From Neurospora crassa OR74A (lineage: Eukaryota > Ascomycota > Sordariomycetes > Sordariales > Sordariaceae): a stretch of 64,000 bases of DNA. The translations under genes and the position numbers were made by a program. The DNA is taken from contig NC_026501.1 of NCBI RefSeq assembly GCF_000182925.2, positions 2,356,001 through 2,420,000 of the forward strand. Direction: 5' to 3'. Positions 35,072 through 46,723 of this stretch are shown piece by piece (the first letter of the stretch is position 1; each line of letters begins with the position of its first letter). The notes below the pieces were generated by a model. The model saw nothing but the letters and a program-made list of their open reading frames with translations, searched no databases and was not told where the DNA came from.

Positions 35072-36865
35072 GTACTAGTAGCTAGCACTTCGGATAACGT
35101 TACTAGGAATAACGTTATTTCCCTTAGTAATAGCGTAGTATTTTAGTATATTAATTCTTACGATTTGTTCGCTAATTTTAATTATATTTGGACTAAGGAT
35201 AATAATTTATCCGTCCTAATTGAATATATCCTAAATACAGCCTCTAAGGAGATACCTAAAGAGATTACTTAGTAGGCGCTTTATTATTTTATAATTATTA
35301 AGGTAGTAACCGATTAATATAAGAATAACCCTACTATATTATTTATAATTGTAGTATAGAGGTTCTACGTTTCTATATTTATATTATACTAGCGGTATCC
35401 TAATAAAGCTAACGTTAGCCCTATAGCCTTTTTAGGTTAGAAGCTTCTTTTTATATCCTTAGAATATATATGGAGCTTTTTAACTACGTAGGAGATTATT
35501 ATTAAAAACGCTACTAAATTGCTTAGGGTTACTATATATTAAGTATAATTAAAGAAATTAAATCTGCGGCTAAAATTCTATTTATTATAGGTCGGCTTAG
35601 AATAAATTAATTATATAATATTAGCGGGCTACCCCTACAATTTACCAACTAGTAATTAAGTAATTCCTAATAATATAAATTTATAAAAATTAATTTCGGT
35701 ATAGAACGATATAATACCTAATAATAATATTAATTTTAATAAATAAATCCAATTCTAATAATATATCCCTTTCGCTCTAGCTATAGTAAAAAGCACTTTT
35801 TATTATAACTAGAATAAAGAGTGGCTAGCTCTTGTACGTTCTAATTAAAACGAAACTTAATATAAGCTAATATATATTAGGTTTGTAGTTAGTCATATAA
35901 ATATAGGCAACCCTATTACTCAACCTACTATAATCCAACTTAATATTAGCGACCTACCTATCACCAACGTCTATAACCCGCCTATAACCCAACCCAATAC
36001 CGGTAACCCGCCTATTATAAAAGAGAATTATTCCGACCCGCCTATAACCTAACCCAATGCCGGCAATTTACCTATTACTAAAGAGAATTATCCTAATATA
36101 ATAATAACCTAACCCGACGTTAGCGACCCGCTTATTATTAAAGAGAATTATTCTAATATAGTAATAATTAATATTAGTATAATTAAGGTATAGATATTTC
36201 TTAAAAGGTTAATAAATATCGTTAAAAATTTTAATAATAACGATTTATAAGAAGCGTTAGAAGGTATACTATAAATTATACTAGCGGATAGGATTGGTAA
36301 GGTATCGTCCTAATTTATTTAGTAGGTAGTCTAATATATTACGAGTTTTAATACGGTAATATTCGAATTTAAGAATTTTAATAAACGGCTGTTATACGAA
36401 TATATTTATATAGTATAGCGGTTTTATACTATATTGTTTACTCTAACTAGTAATTTCTAATATAATAAAACCGAGAATAGTATTATAGAGATTAGTAGAT
36501 AGGAGGATGCCTATAGAAGTTATAATAGCCTATAAGAGGATTTATATAGTTAATAGGTAGCTATCGATTAATAGTTACAATTAGGTAGGGGCTTTAGTAA
36601 TGTACGTAGTAGGCTAGTACTCTAATTGGAGTATTATATTATTAATCTTAGGTTAAGGCGGATCTAAACGATAACCGATAGGGGATACCCGGTTCCTACC
36701 TCCAATATAGATATTAATATATCTCTATACAAAAATATCCTTAGTAGTTGGGTATAGGTTTTTAATTTTATTGAATTACTAATAGAAATTCCCTATATAA
36801 TATCCCCCCCTCCTATTGAGGGTCCTCGTCGGTCGATACGGCCCCGGAAAAGGGCTAGATGGTAA
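35072..36865 (+). pseudogene. RIP-inactivated gene with 20-residue repeats
   Basis: About 600 codons in one plus-strand frame. The first part (35072-35660) reads ANFNYIWTKDNNLSVLIEYIL and YPNKANVSPIAFLG. After a palindromic-repeat segment (35771-35855, also in frame) come three 60-bp units encoding a Pro/Thr-rich 20-residue repeat. A long helical region follows, and the C terminus is basic, ending GPRRSIRPRKRARW then TAA at 36863-36865, which looks like a nuclear localisation signal. Stops inside are almost all TAA/TAG. The clearest case is in the repeats, where the first unit has CAACCCAAT and the next TAACCCAAT. Family not recognised. Confidence 0.6.
35971..36160 (+). repeat. three 60-bp in-frame coding repeats
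   Basis: AAGAGAATTA occurs at 36021, 36081 and 36141, exactly 60 bases apart (20 codons). Each unit also holds a CCxAACCCRA block and a CCCGCCTATT-like block. The period being a multiple of three supports former coding function. Confidence 0.8.
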
Positions 36866-37299
36866 AGTAACGGATTTTCTAGTTTTACTTTTATTAAAAT
36901 TATTTAAATTACTATAATTAAAGCGGAAGGTAGCGTAGCAGGGAAGGAATAGTTGGAAGGTACTTCGAATTTATTTTTAATAGTAGAAATTAGAAATACA
37001 AGGTCGTATTATTTAGAATTAATTAAATTGCTCTAATTAGAGCGGAAGGTAGTATATAGTAACGAAATTATTTATATTAGCGGGCTTAGAGGTACTAAAG
37101 TCTAATTGCGCTTATAAATAATTTATTTACTTTTTATTAAGAGTAATTAAAGTAACTTTTATAGTTCGGATACAACGCTTTATTATTTATTAATTATATT
37201 AATATTATTATAAAGGTATAGTCCGGGGGATAAATTAATATTAGTAGCCGTAGAGGGAATTATTATTTAATTAATTCTATATAAACCTATAGTATAAAA

Positions 37300-37399
37300 N
37301 NNNNNNNNNNNNNNNNNNNNNNNNNNNNNNNNNNNNNNNNNNNNNNNNNNNNNNNNNNNNNNNNNNNNNNNNNNNNNNNNNNNNNNNNNNNNNNNNNNN
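37300..37399. other. assembly gap (100 N)
   Basis: A run of exactly 100 N inside the island. Confidence 0.99.
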
Positions 37400-38215
37400 A
37401 TATTAGCATTTTCCTATTTTTTATATTCTATTTAATTGAAATGGAATAATTACCGTTTGCCCCTTAGCGCGCTACTAGGCCTATAACGGCAATTATCCTA
37501 TTTATTTATATAATTATAGAATTCTATATTAATTATAATAATAATTCGAAGTAGTATATAGCTATTTAGCGGCGCTAGACTAATAGATGCGGGATTATAA
37601 TATTAGGAAGGGGGAGGGTGATATTATAATTAGTAAAGATTTTTAAAAAGGGCCTACATAATAGCGCCTAGGATTTAATCGATTGTCCTCCTTCCCTATT
37701 TAGTAAATTAGTAGCGTACGAAGTTAATAGGTCTATTTTATAATTTATACTTGTATATTAGCCTTTCGGTAAATATAGAGCCCTCGAATATTAAAGTAAT
37801 TAATATATTAAAGTACCCCGTATTAGTAGATTAAGAGGGCTTTATATATATATAATGTTAAATTATAATATTAGTAGATAGAGGTAGTAGTTAGTATTAT
37901 ATATTAGAGTGTGTAGCCTAATGTCTAGGGTTGCTTACCTATATACTACCTACCTACAACTACTTTAACGATTATCCTTAATTACGAAATAGATTAAATC
38001 CCTTTCGATTTAAATTTATCGACTATCTTTAATTTTAACCGAATTTATAAGGAATTTCTAGAAATAAAGTCAATCCCGCCCGTTTATACTACGCCTAATA
38101 TTAATTTAGTATCGCCTCTTCTATTTACAACCTATTTAATTTATAATACTATACTACTGAAGAGTTATATACTTAATTAAAATTGTAAGAAAGTCTTTTA
38201 TTATCCTATTCCTAA

Positions 38216-38550
38216 TTTTTTTAAGGACTATAAATAAGTACATTAAATATTAAATTTAATTCTCCCTATATATCTTTTTAGTTCGGTCCTCCCTACGATA
38301 GTAGTAGGTGGGCTCGCTATAAATAAATTAGGGTTCGACGAATACGGATTTAAATTGAGACTAGTAAAATTATTTTATAGGCTTACCTCTAGTATTATTA
38401 TTATAAGCTCCTATAAATATTACGATTCTTTTAAGGATTGTAAATAGGTATATTAGGTATTAAGCCCAACTCTCCCTATATATCCTTTCGGTTCGGTCTT
38501 TTTTACAATAGTAGTAGGTAGGTTTATTATAAATAAGTTGGACTTAATAG
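38216..38550. repeat. direct duplication of about 125 bp, offset about 209 bp
   Basis: The segment TTTAAGGACTATAAATAAGT...GTTCGGTCCTCC...GTAGTAGGTGGG (from about 38219) recurs as TTTAAGGATTGTAAATAGGT...GTTCGGTCTTTT...GTAGTAGGTAGG (from about 38428). Differences are mostly C/T and G/A, as expected if both copies were RIPped independently. Confidence 0.75.
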
Positions 38551-39129
38551 AGTAGCTATATATTAATTGAATATTATAAGTAGATTGAGTTATAAAAGAG
38601 GTTACTCCGAATACGCTAATACGACTAATATTAATGAAGATGCGGACCATTATATAGTAAAGTTAATTTAAATTGCTATATTTATACGGTTAAATTTAAT
38701 TAACTTCTATTTAGCCCCTAGCTAATTTTTTTATACAATTAGTAAACGCCCTAATAATTTTAGACTAAGCGCTACGGGCCTTACTTATTTAAGGCGAATA
38801 ACTAATACCTATATATAATTTACTTAATTATATTAGTACTAACTGTAATATTAATTCCGATAATAATAATAGTAAGGGTAATACTAATATATTAAGGCTA
38901 ACGTAGAAGAAGCTCTATTTAAAGGAAGGGTATAATAGTATTTCGAAGAGGAGGAGGTTTAGGAAGAAGGTTTAAAAAGAATAGAAGAAGGCTAAAAAGG
39001 CTATATAAATAGAGTTATAGTAAAGTAGAAACTAGTAATTCGATTTAATATACAATAATTTATAGAGGGGGCCGGTAAGAAGATTTTTTTGTTATATCCT
39101 TTTTAAACTATTATATATTAATATAAATA

Positions 39130-40500
39130 TTTATAAGAAGTCTTATATATTCCGAATATTAATCCCGAAGATCTCCCCTTTATAGTTATAAAAGTTAATA
39201 ATATTACCCTATTCTTCTATAATATTTAATTCCGCTTTAAATAGGTCTAGTTAATATATAAGGATTATATTTTTCAACCCTATTAATTAAACTACTAAGA
39301 ATTTATTAATAATCTATTTATATTTATTATTTTAGAATACTACAAACCTTTAATTTAGGTAATTATTTTTACTATTCTACCGGAATATAATATTAAGGGT
39401 GCTAAACCTAGTATATTACAATTATACTTCTAATCGAAGATCTTTAATTTATTTATAATGAATTATTAATACTTTATTGAGTTAATGTTAGTATTATGCC
39501 TTCTAATAAAGTTTCGGGAGTATTAAATTAATTATATTACTAGGTATATTCCCCAATACTTTATTAATTAAGTAATAGTATTTTATATACTATATTTAGA
39601 TCCGAAGTAGCTTTATTGTATTAATATATTCGAAATTAATAATAGCGATCTTTCTTAGGACTATAAGCGGGCGATCTTTAATAATATATTAGGATAGAAA
39701 GGTTCGTATACTAAAAACCCGGTCTACCCTTTATATTATTAAACGTATAGGTTTTTCCTATTATATAAAAACCTAATTCGTATAGAAGCTATACTTCGTA
39801 TTAACTTCGTTGAAAGTTAATTATAGTATTTAGAATTGTAGTATAGAATGGATATAAAGATTAGCGATAAATTAAATAAGCGCTACTTTATATTAACGCC
39901 CCCTTTAACCCTATTCAAATTAGTATAAAAATAAATAGTATAATTGCCCTCCAGTACGTACTACCCTCTTCTAAACGCCTCCGAAAAATATTGCTAATTT
40001 AAAGAAACCCTAGTGCAATAATTAAAGTATAGTAATATTATTAACCGCGACTTTTATAATATATACGTCCGGCTCTCGATATAAGTAATTACTAACTTTG
40101 CTAATATATTAGATTAAATTAATTTGTTCGAATAGAATTATAGAGAAATTATTTAAAGTATAGGGGCTATAGTAGAGAGGGTAATTTAAAGTAGAATAGT
40201 AAATATAGAAGAGTTGATAAAAGAGGTCTATACTTAGGTTCGAGATAGATATAACTAGTTGGTAAGCGTATTATAGTAATTATAGACTAAAGTAAATAAG
40301 AATTAGGAAGATATTTAAATAAATATTACTAAATTAGTATATATTTTATAAACTATATATACGGGGATAAGGGAAATATTAATAAATTTAAAGAAGATAG
40401 AGAGGTAGTATAAAGAAACTAATAATAAAAGCGGTACTTCTAATAAGGAAAAGGATATTTCTTAATACTATAAATTAGTAAATTAAATAAGTTTTATAAA
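39130..40500 (+). pseudogene. RIP-inactivated reading frame with coiled-coil-like end
   Basis: One plus-strand frame reads for about 450 codons. Examples are NINPEDLPFIVIKVNNITLFF at 39154, DYKRAIFNNILG near 39660, RIEAILRINFVES near 39780, SDKLNKRYFILTPPLTLFKLV near 39860, and after 40090 a helical stretch rich in Glu, Lys and former Gln (VNIEELIKEVYT, NLKKIER) typical of a coiled coil. Interruptions are TAA/TAG almost throughout, often paired (near 40275), consistent with Gln-rich helices destroyed by RIP. Family not recognised. Orientation is the same as the other frames. Confidence 0.55.
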
Positions 40501-41026
40501 TTCGTTATATTTTAAAGGTATATACAATTTAAGGGTGTAGAAAATAAAGTGAAGATAGATAGTTCTGAGGAGGAGTATAAGAATAATGCTAAGGATAAAT
40601 TTAGAAAAGGATTCGGAACGGATAAAATATAGAACGAATATTTAGCTTCGCTCTAATTAAAATATATAAACCCCCCCTCCCTATACCTTACAACGACGGT
40701 AGAAATATATAACTTTTTAATTTATTACTACTTCTTAATAAAAATACTGGTTATATTTAACTTAGTATTCGAGTATAATAATTGTATACGCCTACGCCCT
40801 TAAATAGAGATTATATTTCTAAGATTAGATCGGATCTTCCTTTAAGCTAATTAGGATAGTCCTAACCTACTATAGTAAAAAGTATTTAAATAGTTCTTCG
40901 ACTAATAATATTTTATATAGGTAAGTATTATAGCTAATATCGATTTACTACGCTCTATTCGGATAAGCCCAACCCTCTTAGTAAATATTTAATTACAATC
41001 TATTATATTCAAAATACTATTAAATA

Positions 41027-41640
41027 GTCCGCTCTTTTCGATAGGTACTATAAATTCTAGTTATAAATAAAGATATTGTAACTATTATATCGGCGTCGGA
41101 CAGTAAAAGTATTTTCGAATATCTAATTTCGCTTTAATTAAAATACGAACCCCCTACTCCCTATATTATAAAAGGACGAGGAATAACCCGCCGCCGCTAC
41201 TATTATTACTACTATTACTACCCTTATAAAAAAGATTAATAAATATAAAATATACGGATTCTTAAATAATCCGCTCTTTTTAATAAGTATTATAAATTCT
41301 GGTTATAAATAAAAATATTGTAACTGCTATATTAGCGCCGGATAGTAAAAGTATTTTCAAATATTTAACTTCGCTTTAATTAAAATACGAACCCCCTACC
41401 CCCTCCGTACTATAAAAGGACGAATAATTTACCACCGCTATTACTATTACTACTATTACTATTCTTATAAAGAAGATTAATAAATATAAGATATGTAGAT
41501 TCTTAAGTAATCCGCTCCTTTCGATAAGTATTACGAACTCTAGCTATAAATAAAAATATTGTAATTGTTATATTAATGCTGGATAGTAAAGGTATTTTTA
41601 AATACCTAATTTTATTCTAATTAGAATACGAACCCCCTAC
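41027..41640. repeat. tandem repeat, about 241-bp unit, 2.5 copies
   Basis: CCGCTCTTTTCGATAGGTACTA (41029), CCGCTCTTTTTAATAAGTAT (41271) and CCGCTCCTTTCGATAAGTAT (41512) begin units about 241 bp long. Each has TAAATAAARATATTGTAACT, a CGGA/TGGATAGTAAARGTATTTT block and one palindrome half-core TTCGCTTTAATTAAAATACG. The first two also carry a run of ACTATTACTACTATTACTA trinucleotides. Confidence 0.8.
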
Positions 41641-41891
41641 CCCCTGTATTAATATAATAAATATATTAAAGATATAGAATTAAAATAATTTTATATACTT
41701 AACTTTACTTTAATTAAAATACGAATTTATTTACTCCGGAGGGGGAGGGGAGGAGGTAGGGAGGTAGTAAAAGTTAGGGTTAATCCTAAATATTAGGGTC
41801 GAAAATTACTTATTATACCTATTAATATATTTATTACTATATTAGGATGAAATCTAACAACCCGGATACTAGGATAAAGACCTAGGGCCTA

Positions 41892-41991
41892 NNNNNNNNN
41901 NNNNNNNNNNNNNNNNNNNNNNNNNNNNNNNNNNNNNNNNNNNNNNNNNNNNNNNNNNNNNNNNNNNNNNNNNNNNNNNNNNNNNNNNNNN
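41892..41991. other. assembly gap (100 N)
   Basis: A run of exactly 100 N directly before the long tandem array, suggesting that array length defeated assembly. Confidence 0.99.
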
Positions 41992-42019
41992 AAAAACCGG
42001 TGGGCTATTATCTAAATAT

Positions 42020-43480
42020 ATTAAATTTATATACCTAACTTCGCTTTTATTAAAATATAACCCCCCCCGCCCCTGTAATAGAAAAGTATATTAAAGATAT
42101 TAAATTAAAGTAATTTTATATACCTAATTTCGTTTTAATTAGAGTATAAACCGTCTACCCTAGCCCCGTACTAAATATAAAAAGAATATTTAAATTTTCT
42201 TAAAATCTCTAAGAAATAAAATACTTCGCTTTAATTAAAGTATAAACCGCCTACCCTAGCCCTATACTAAATACGGAGAGAATATTTAAATTTTTTTAAA
42301 ATTTTTAAAAAATAAAATACTTTGCTCTAATTAAAGTACAAACCGCCTACCCCGGCCCTATATATATAGAGAGGATATTTAAATCTTCTTAAAATCTTTA
42401 AGAGATAAAATACTTCGCTTTAATTAAAGTATAAACCGTCTACCCTAGCCTTATATATACAAAGAGAATATAAATTTTCTTAAAATTTTTAAGAGATAAA
42501 ATACTTTATTCTAATTAAAGTACGAACCGCCTACCCCGGCTTTATACTAAATACGGAGAGAATATTCAAATCTTTTTAAAATTTCTAAGAAATAAAATAT
42601 TTCGCTCTAATTAAAGTACGAACTATTTACCCTAGCTTCGTATTAAATATAGAGAGAATATTTAAATCTTTTTAAAATTTCTAAAAAATAAAATACTTCG
42701 TTTTAATTAAAGTATAAACCGCCTACCTTAACCCCGTATATACGGAGAGGATATTTAAATCTTTTTAAAATTTTTAAAAAATAAAATACTTCGTTCTAGT
42801 TAAAGTACGAACTGCCTACCCTAGCCCCGTATATACGGAGAGGATATTTAAATCTTTTTAAAATTTTTAAGAAATAAAATATTTTACTTTAGTTAGAATA
42901 TGAACCGCCTACTCCAGCCCTATATATATAGAGAGAATACAAATCTTCTTAAAATTTTTAAAAAATAAAATACTTTATTCTAATTAGAGTACGAACTGCC
43001 TACCTTAATTCTATATTAAATATAGAGAGAATATTTAAATCTTCTTAAGATTTTTAAGAGATAAAATACTTCGCTTTAATTAAAGTACAAATTGCCTACC
43101 CCGGCCCTGTATATATAAAGAGAATATTTAATAATCTTCTTAAAATCTTTAAGAAATAAAATACTTTATTCTAATTAAAATATAAATTGCCTACCCCAAC
43201 CCTGTATATATAGAGAGAATATTTAATAATCTTTTTAAAATTTCTAAGAAATAAAATACTTTACTTTGGTTAGAGTACGAACCGCCTACCCCGGTCTTGT
43301 ATATATAGAGAGAATATTTAATAATTTTCTTAAAATTTTTAAAAAATAAAATACTTTATTTTAGTTAAAGTACGAATTGCCCACCCTAGCCTTATACTAA
43401 ATATAGAAAAAATATTCAATAATCTTCTTAAAATTTAAGAAATAGAAAAACCCTAACTTTACTCTAATTAAAGTACGACC
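42020..43480. repeat. tandem array of about 15 units of 88-100 bp
   Basis: Each unit has the order (T/C)TTCGCTYTAATTAAAGTA, then YRAACCGCCTACCCYRGCC, then TATACTAAATACGGAGAG or a shortened form, AATATTTAAATCTT, and TTTTTAARAAATAAAATAC. The TAATTAAAGTA element recurs near 42135, 42231, 42324, 42419, 42506, 42606, 42701, 42793, 42885, 42976, 43075, 43167, 43262, 43356 and 43456. Units differ mainly by C/T and G/A transitions. Each unit contains the same palindromic core as the dispersed repeats. The left end is cut by the gap at 41892-41991. Confidence 0.9.
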
Positions 43481-43590
43481 CCCTTTATTAATAAGTATAA
43501 ATATTAGACTTAAAATAGTCTTATATATTTAACTTCGCTTTAATTAGAATATAGTATTAGTTCTAATTAGATGGAACATTTAGGTTATTA

Positions 43591-43855
43591 GATTTTATTT
43601 TAATATAGTAGTAAATATATAGATAAGCGTTGTAAATAATTCTAAATAAAGCTTATACGCTATACCCTAGGCCGTTTGGATTTTATTTTAATATAATAGT
43701 AAATATATAGATAGGCGTTATAGGTAATTCTAAATAAGGTTTATATACCGTGCCCTGGGCCGTTTGGATTTTATCCTAATATAATAATAAATATATTAAT
43801 AAACGCTGTAGGTAATTATTAATAAAGTTTATATGTAGTACCTTAGGCCCTAAGT
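43591..43855. repeat. three tandem units of 88 bp
   Basis: GATTTTATTTTAATATA begins units at 43591 and 43679, and GATTTTATCCTAATATA at 43767: spacing exactly 88 bases. Each unit continues with AAATATATARATARRCGYTRT and ends with CCYTRGGCCGTTTG or a variant. Confidence 0.85.
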
Positions 43856-45032
43856 TTTTATTTTAATATTTAAGATTAACCCTAACCTTTATTACCTCCC
43901 TTACCCCCTCCCCTCCCTAAAGACTATTTATTGAAATTACCCTTACTTTTTATCCTAATATTAAGGTAAATAAAAGAAACGCTAATTTAGAGTAGTTTTA
44001 AACCCTCCTAAAAAGGTATAAGAATTACCCTCCCCCCTCTTCGCCCCGGTTCCTAAATTCTCCCTTCTATACGTATATACCGTCTAGCACTTCGAGTGAG
44101 TATTTATATAGCTAAAAATTTATTCAAAGTATTGGATAGTATATTCCTTTTATTATAAGTTAACGATATTGTTACTTAATTTAATACTTATTAAAGTACT
44201 AGATAGCGTATTCCTTTTACTATAAGTTAATAGTAGTTACTACGAAGTTCGTAAGGTACGGAGTTTATTTATTAAATTTAATAGTTTACTAATTTAATTT
44301 ATAGGGAATTTAAGCTAAATAATAAGAGTAGTATTAATTTGAGCCTTAATATTGATTTACACTTTAAAATAGCAATTATATCTATCTACGTATTTTATAA
44401 TTAACGCTATTTGAATTAAAATAAAGGAAATACTTTTAATATTACTAAGGTTAAATAATTAAAAATTAATTATACCCCTCTTAGAATATTAATTTCTATA
44501 TAAGAAGCGTATTTATAGGAGCTTTAAACCGATTTATATTAGGCTATAAAGCTTTCGGATAGGGATAATAAATGTAGTAAAGTAAAATAAGTAGAGGATA
44601 GTAAGATATACTAAATATTAAGTTTAGTATTAATATCGAATTCTAAGGTTAATAGTATAAGTAGAAATAAAATTTAATTTACTAAGGAATTAGGAGAGGG
44701 AATATAATAAAGTAGTACTTTAAGGAATGTACGGGTTTTTAAAAGTTATAAAGTACGAGGGTATAGAAGGGGAGTAGATGAGGTTAATACTGGTAGCGAA
44801 TATTAGAGGTAAGGAGTAAATTTATTAATTATAAACCTATATATACGTTTTCTACTTAATTAATAAATTGAATCCAACCTACTATATTCGATTGAAATAC
44901 TATAACAGTTAGATACGGCTCTTATTTTAATTAGAGTCTAGTAAATAACCTATATATTACTTATAGACGATTTTCGCTTTAGCTAAAATAAATTCTAAAC
45001 TATTATCTTTTACTCTAATTAAAGTAAATAAA

Positions 45033-45052
45033 TTCGCTTTAATTAAAGCGAA
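45033..45052. repeat. perfect 20-bp palindrome, best copy of the dispersed repeat core
   Basis: TTCGCTTTAATTAAAGCGAA is its own reverse complement. Related cores occur throughout the island, for example at 25947, 26009, 29253, 30175, 31632, 31661, 31698, 33655, 34083, 34893, 35771, 36911, 37031 and 40648, as well as once in every unit of the two tandem arrays. Confidence 0.85.
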
Positions 45053-46623
45053 GGTCGTCTATAAGTAATATATATAAGTTACTAAATTTTAATTAGAATA
45101 AAAATTAAATAGTTTTAATCCGGATGGATAATTTACTTTAATTAGAATAAAAATAATTAAGTGTAAGAAGTACTTTAACGAATATACTAACGTTAATTAA
45201 TAGTTGTATAGCGCTTAGTAGGGTGGGGATTAGGAGTAGGGGCTAAGGTCGTAAAAGTATAAAGAAGCGGGGGCGAAGTAGGTTAGATAGTATTATTTTT
45301 ATTGTATATTATATTTTTAATAGAATTATTCCTACGCTTACTGTTCTAGTTTATTTTAATAACTAATAGTATTCTAATATACTTTGCGAAAAGGTTAGGC
45401 CTATAAGTATTAAAGTGCTCCTAATCCTGTAAGAGGGGTATATATATTATTAAGTTATTTAGTATACATATTAAATCGCTTACTTTAATTACAATTATAG
45501 TACGTACAATTTGCTAGGAGATTTCGGGCGGTAAAAGAATAGCGTAGGGTATTTAGAAATTAATATAGTATAATATATATACTAATACAATATACTCCGA
45601 AAAGAAGTTTTAGAAGTATAATAAGAAAATACCGGCCTTAGAAGTATCGGATAGTAGGCTAAACTTCTTCTTCGGCCTTTTAAATAGCTATTTAACCTAA
45701 CCGAAGTAGTAATTATACCTATTGCAATATATAGTATAAATATAATTATTATAGTCGATATAACCCTAAAGAATATAGAGAATAGCTTTGTAGAAATACT
45801 TCGTATTTGCGACAATATATATATTAGGGTAATATATAATTAACTTAGCCTATTACTTAGTATTATACTTTATCTATTTCCTCGGCTTAACAATTCTAAA
45901 TATATTGAAATTAGGGTCTATTATAGACGAAGGGCGTTTAAATTAGTTAAATAGCTAAAATTAAACTATATTAAAGATTATATTTAATATAAATAATAAT
46001 TCGGTATTATATATACGTAAATAATTATTATATAGTTAATTTTACAATAAAAACGGCTTCTTAAATATATATTTAAGTTAATCGAAATACTAATAAAATA
46101 TAAAGAAATAGGCGATACCCTCTCTGTTAATACGAATAGTATAATTAAAATATTACTATAAATTTGCAATATCCTTAAATATAACCTTGCTATATTATAT
46201 GATTCGGGCTACGTTAAGTATATCTATACCTATCCCTAATGTGACTATTGATATAATAATATAGTATTAAGAATTAAGGGTAATAAATTACTAATATAAA
46301 TATTCTTAATTAAAGGAGCGGATATAAGAATAATAAACCTAGACTACTATAGGCGCTTCGATTCTAGTATAGAAATTATACTTAATTATAATGTAAATAA
46401 AATACTTCTTTACTTTACTGATTAGGTTCTTACTATTAATATAAATAATAATTTTAGGGATTATTACCCCCGCTATAAGGATAAGGAGAAATTTAAGTTG
46501 TTTAAAAATTTAATTTTCGCTAGGCGGAATATAATTAAAAATTATACTAATATTAGGGCGGTTAATTAAAGCGCAGATAATACGTAGGGAGTTAGAAGAT
46601 TCCTTAAATTTATAAAAATTAGT

Positions 46624-46723
46624 NNNNNNNNNNNNNNNNNNNNNNNNNNNNNNNNNNNNNNNNNNNNNNNNNNNNNNNNNNNNNNNNNNNNNNNNNNNNN
46701 NNNNNNNNNNNNNNNNNNNNNNN
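46624..46723. other. assembly gap (100 N)
   Basis: A run of exactly 100 N close to the right border of the island. Confidence 0.99.

Noticed and set aside
42020-43480. CRISPR-like array
   Set aside because: Regular repeats are present, but this is a fungal nuclear minisatellite: units are contiguous and diverged along their whole length, with no unique spacers and no cas genes.
45582-46169. Short open frames on the minus strand within the island as live genes
   Set aside because: They consist almost entirely of Ile, Tyr, Ser, Leu and Asn codons as expected from AT-rich sequence, with no motif; the readable decayed frames elsewhere in the island are on the plus strand.
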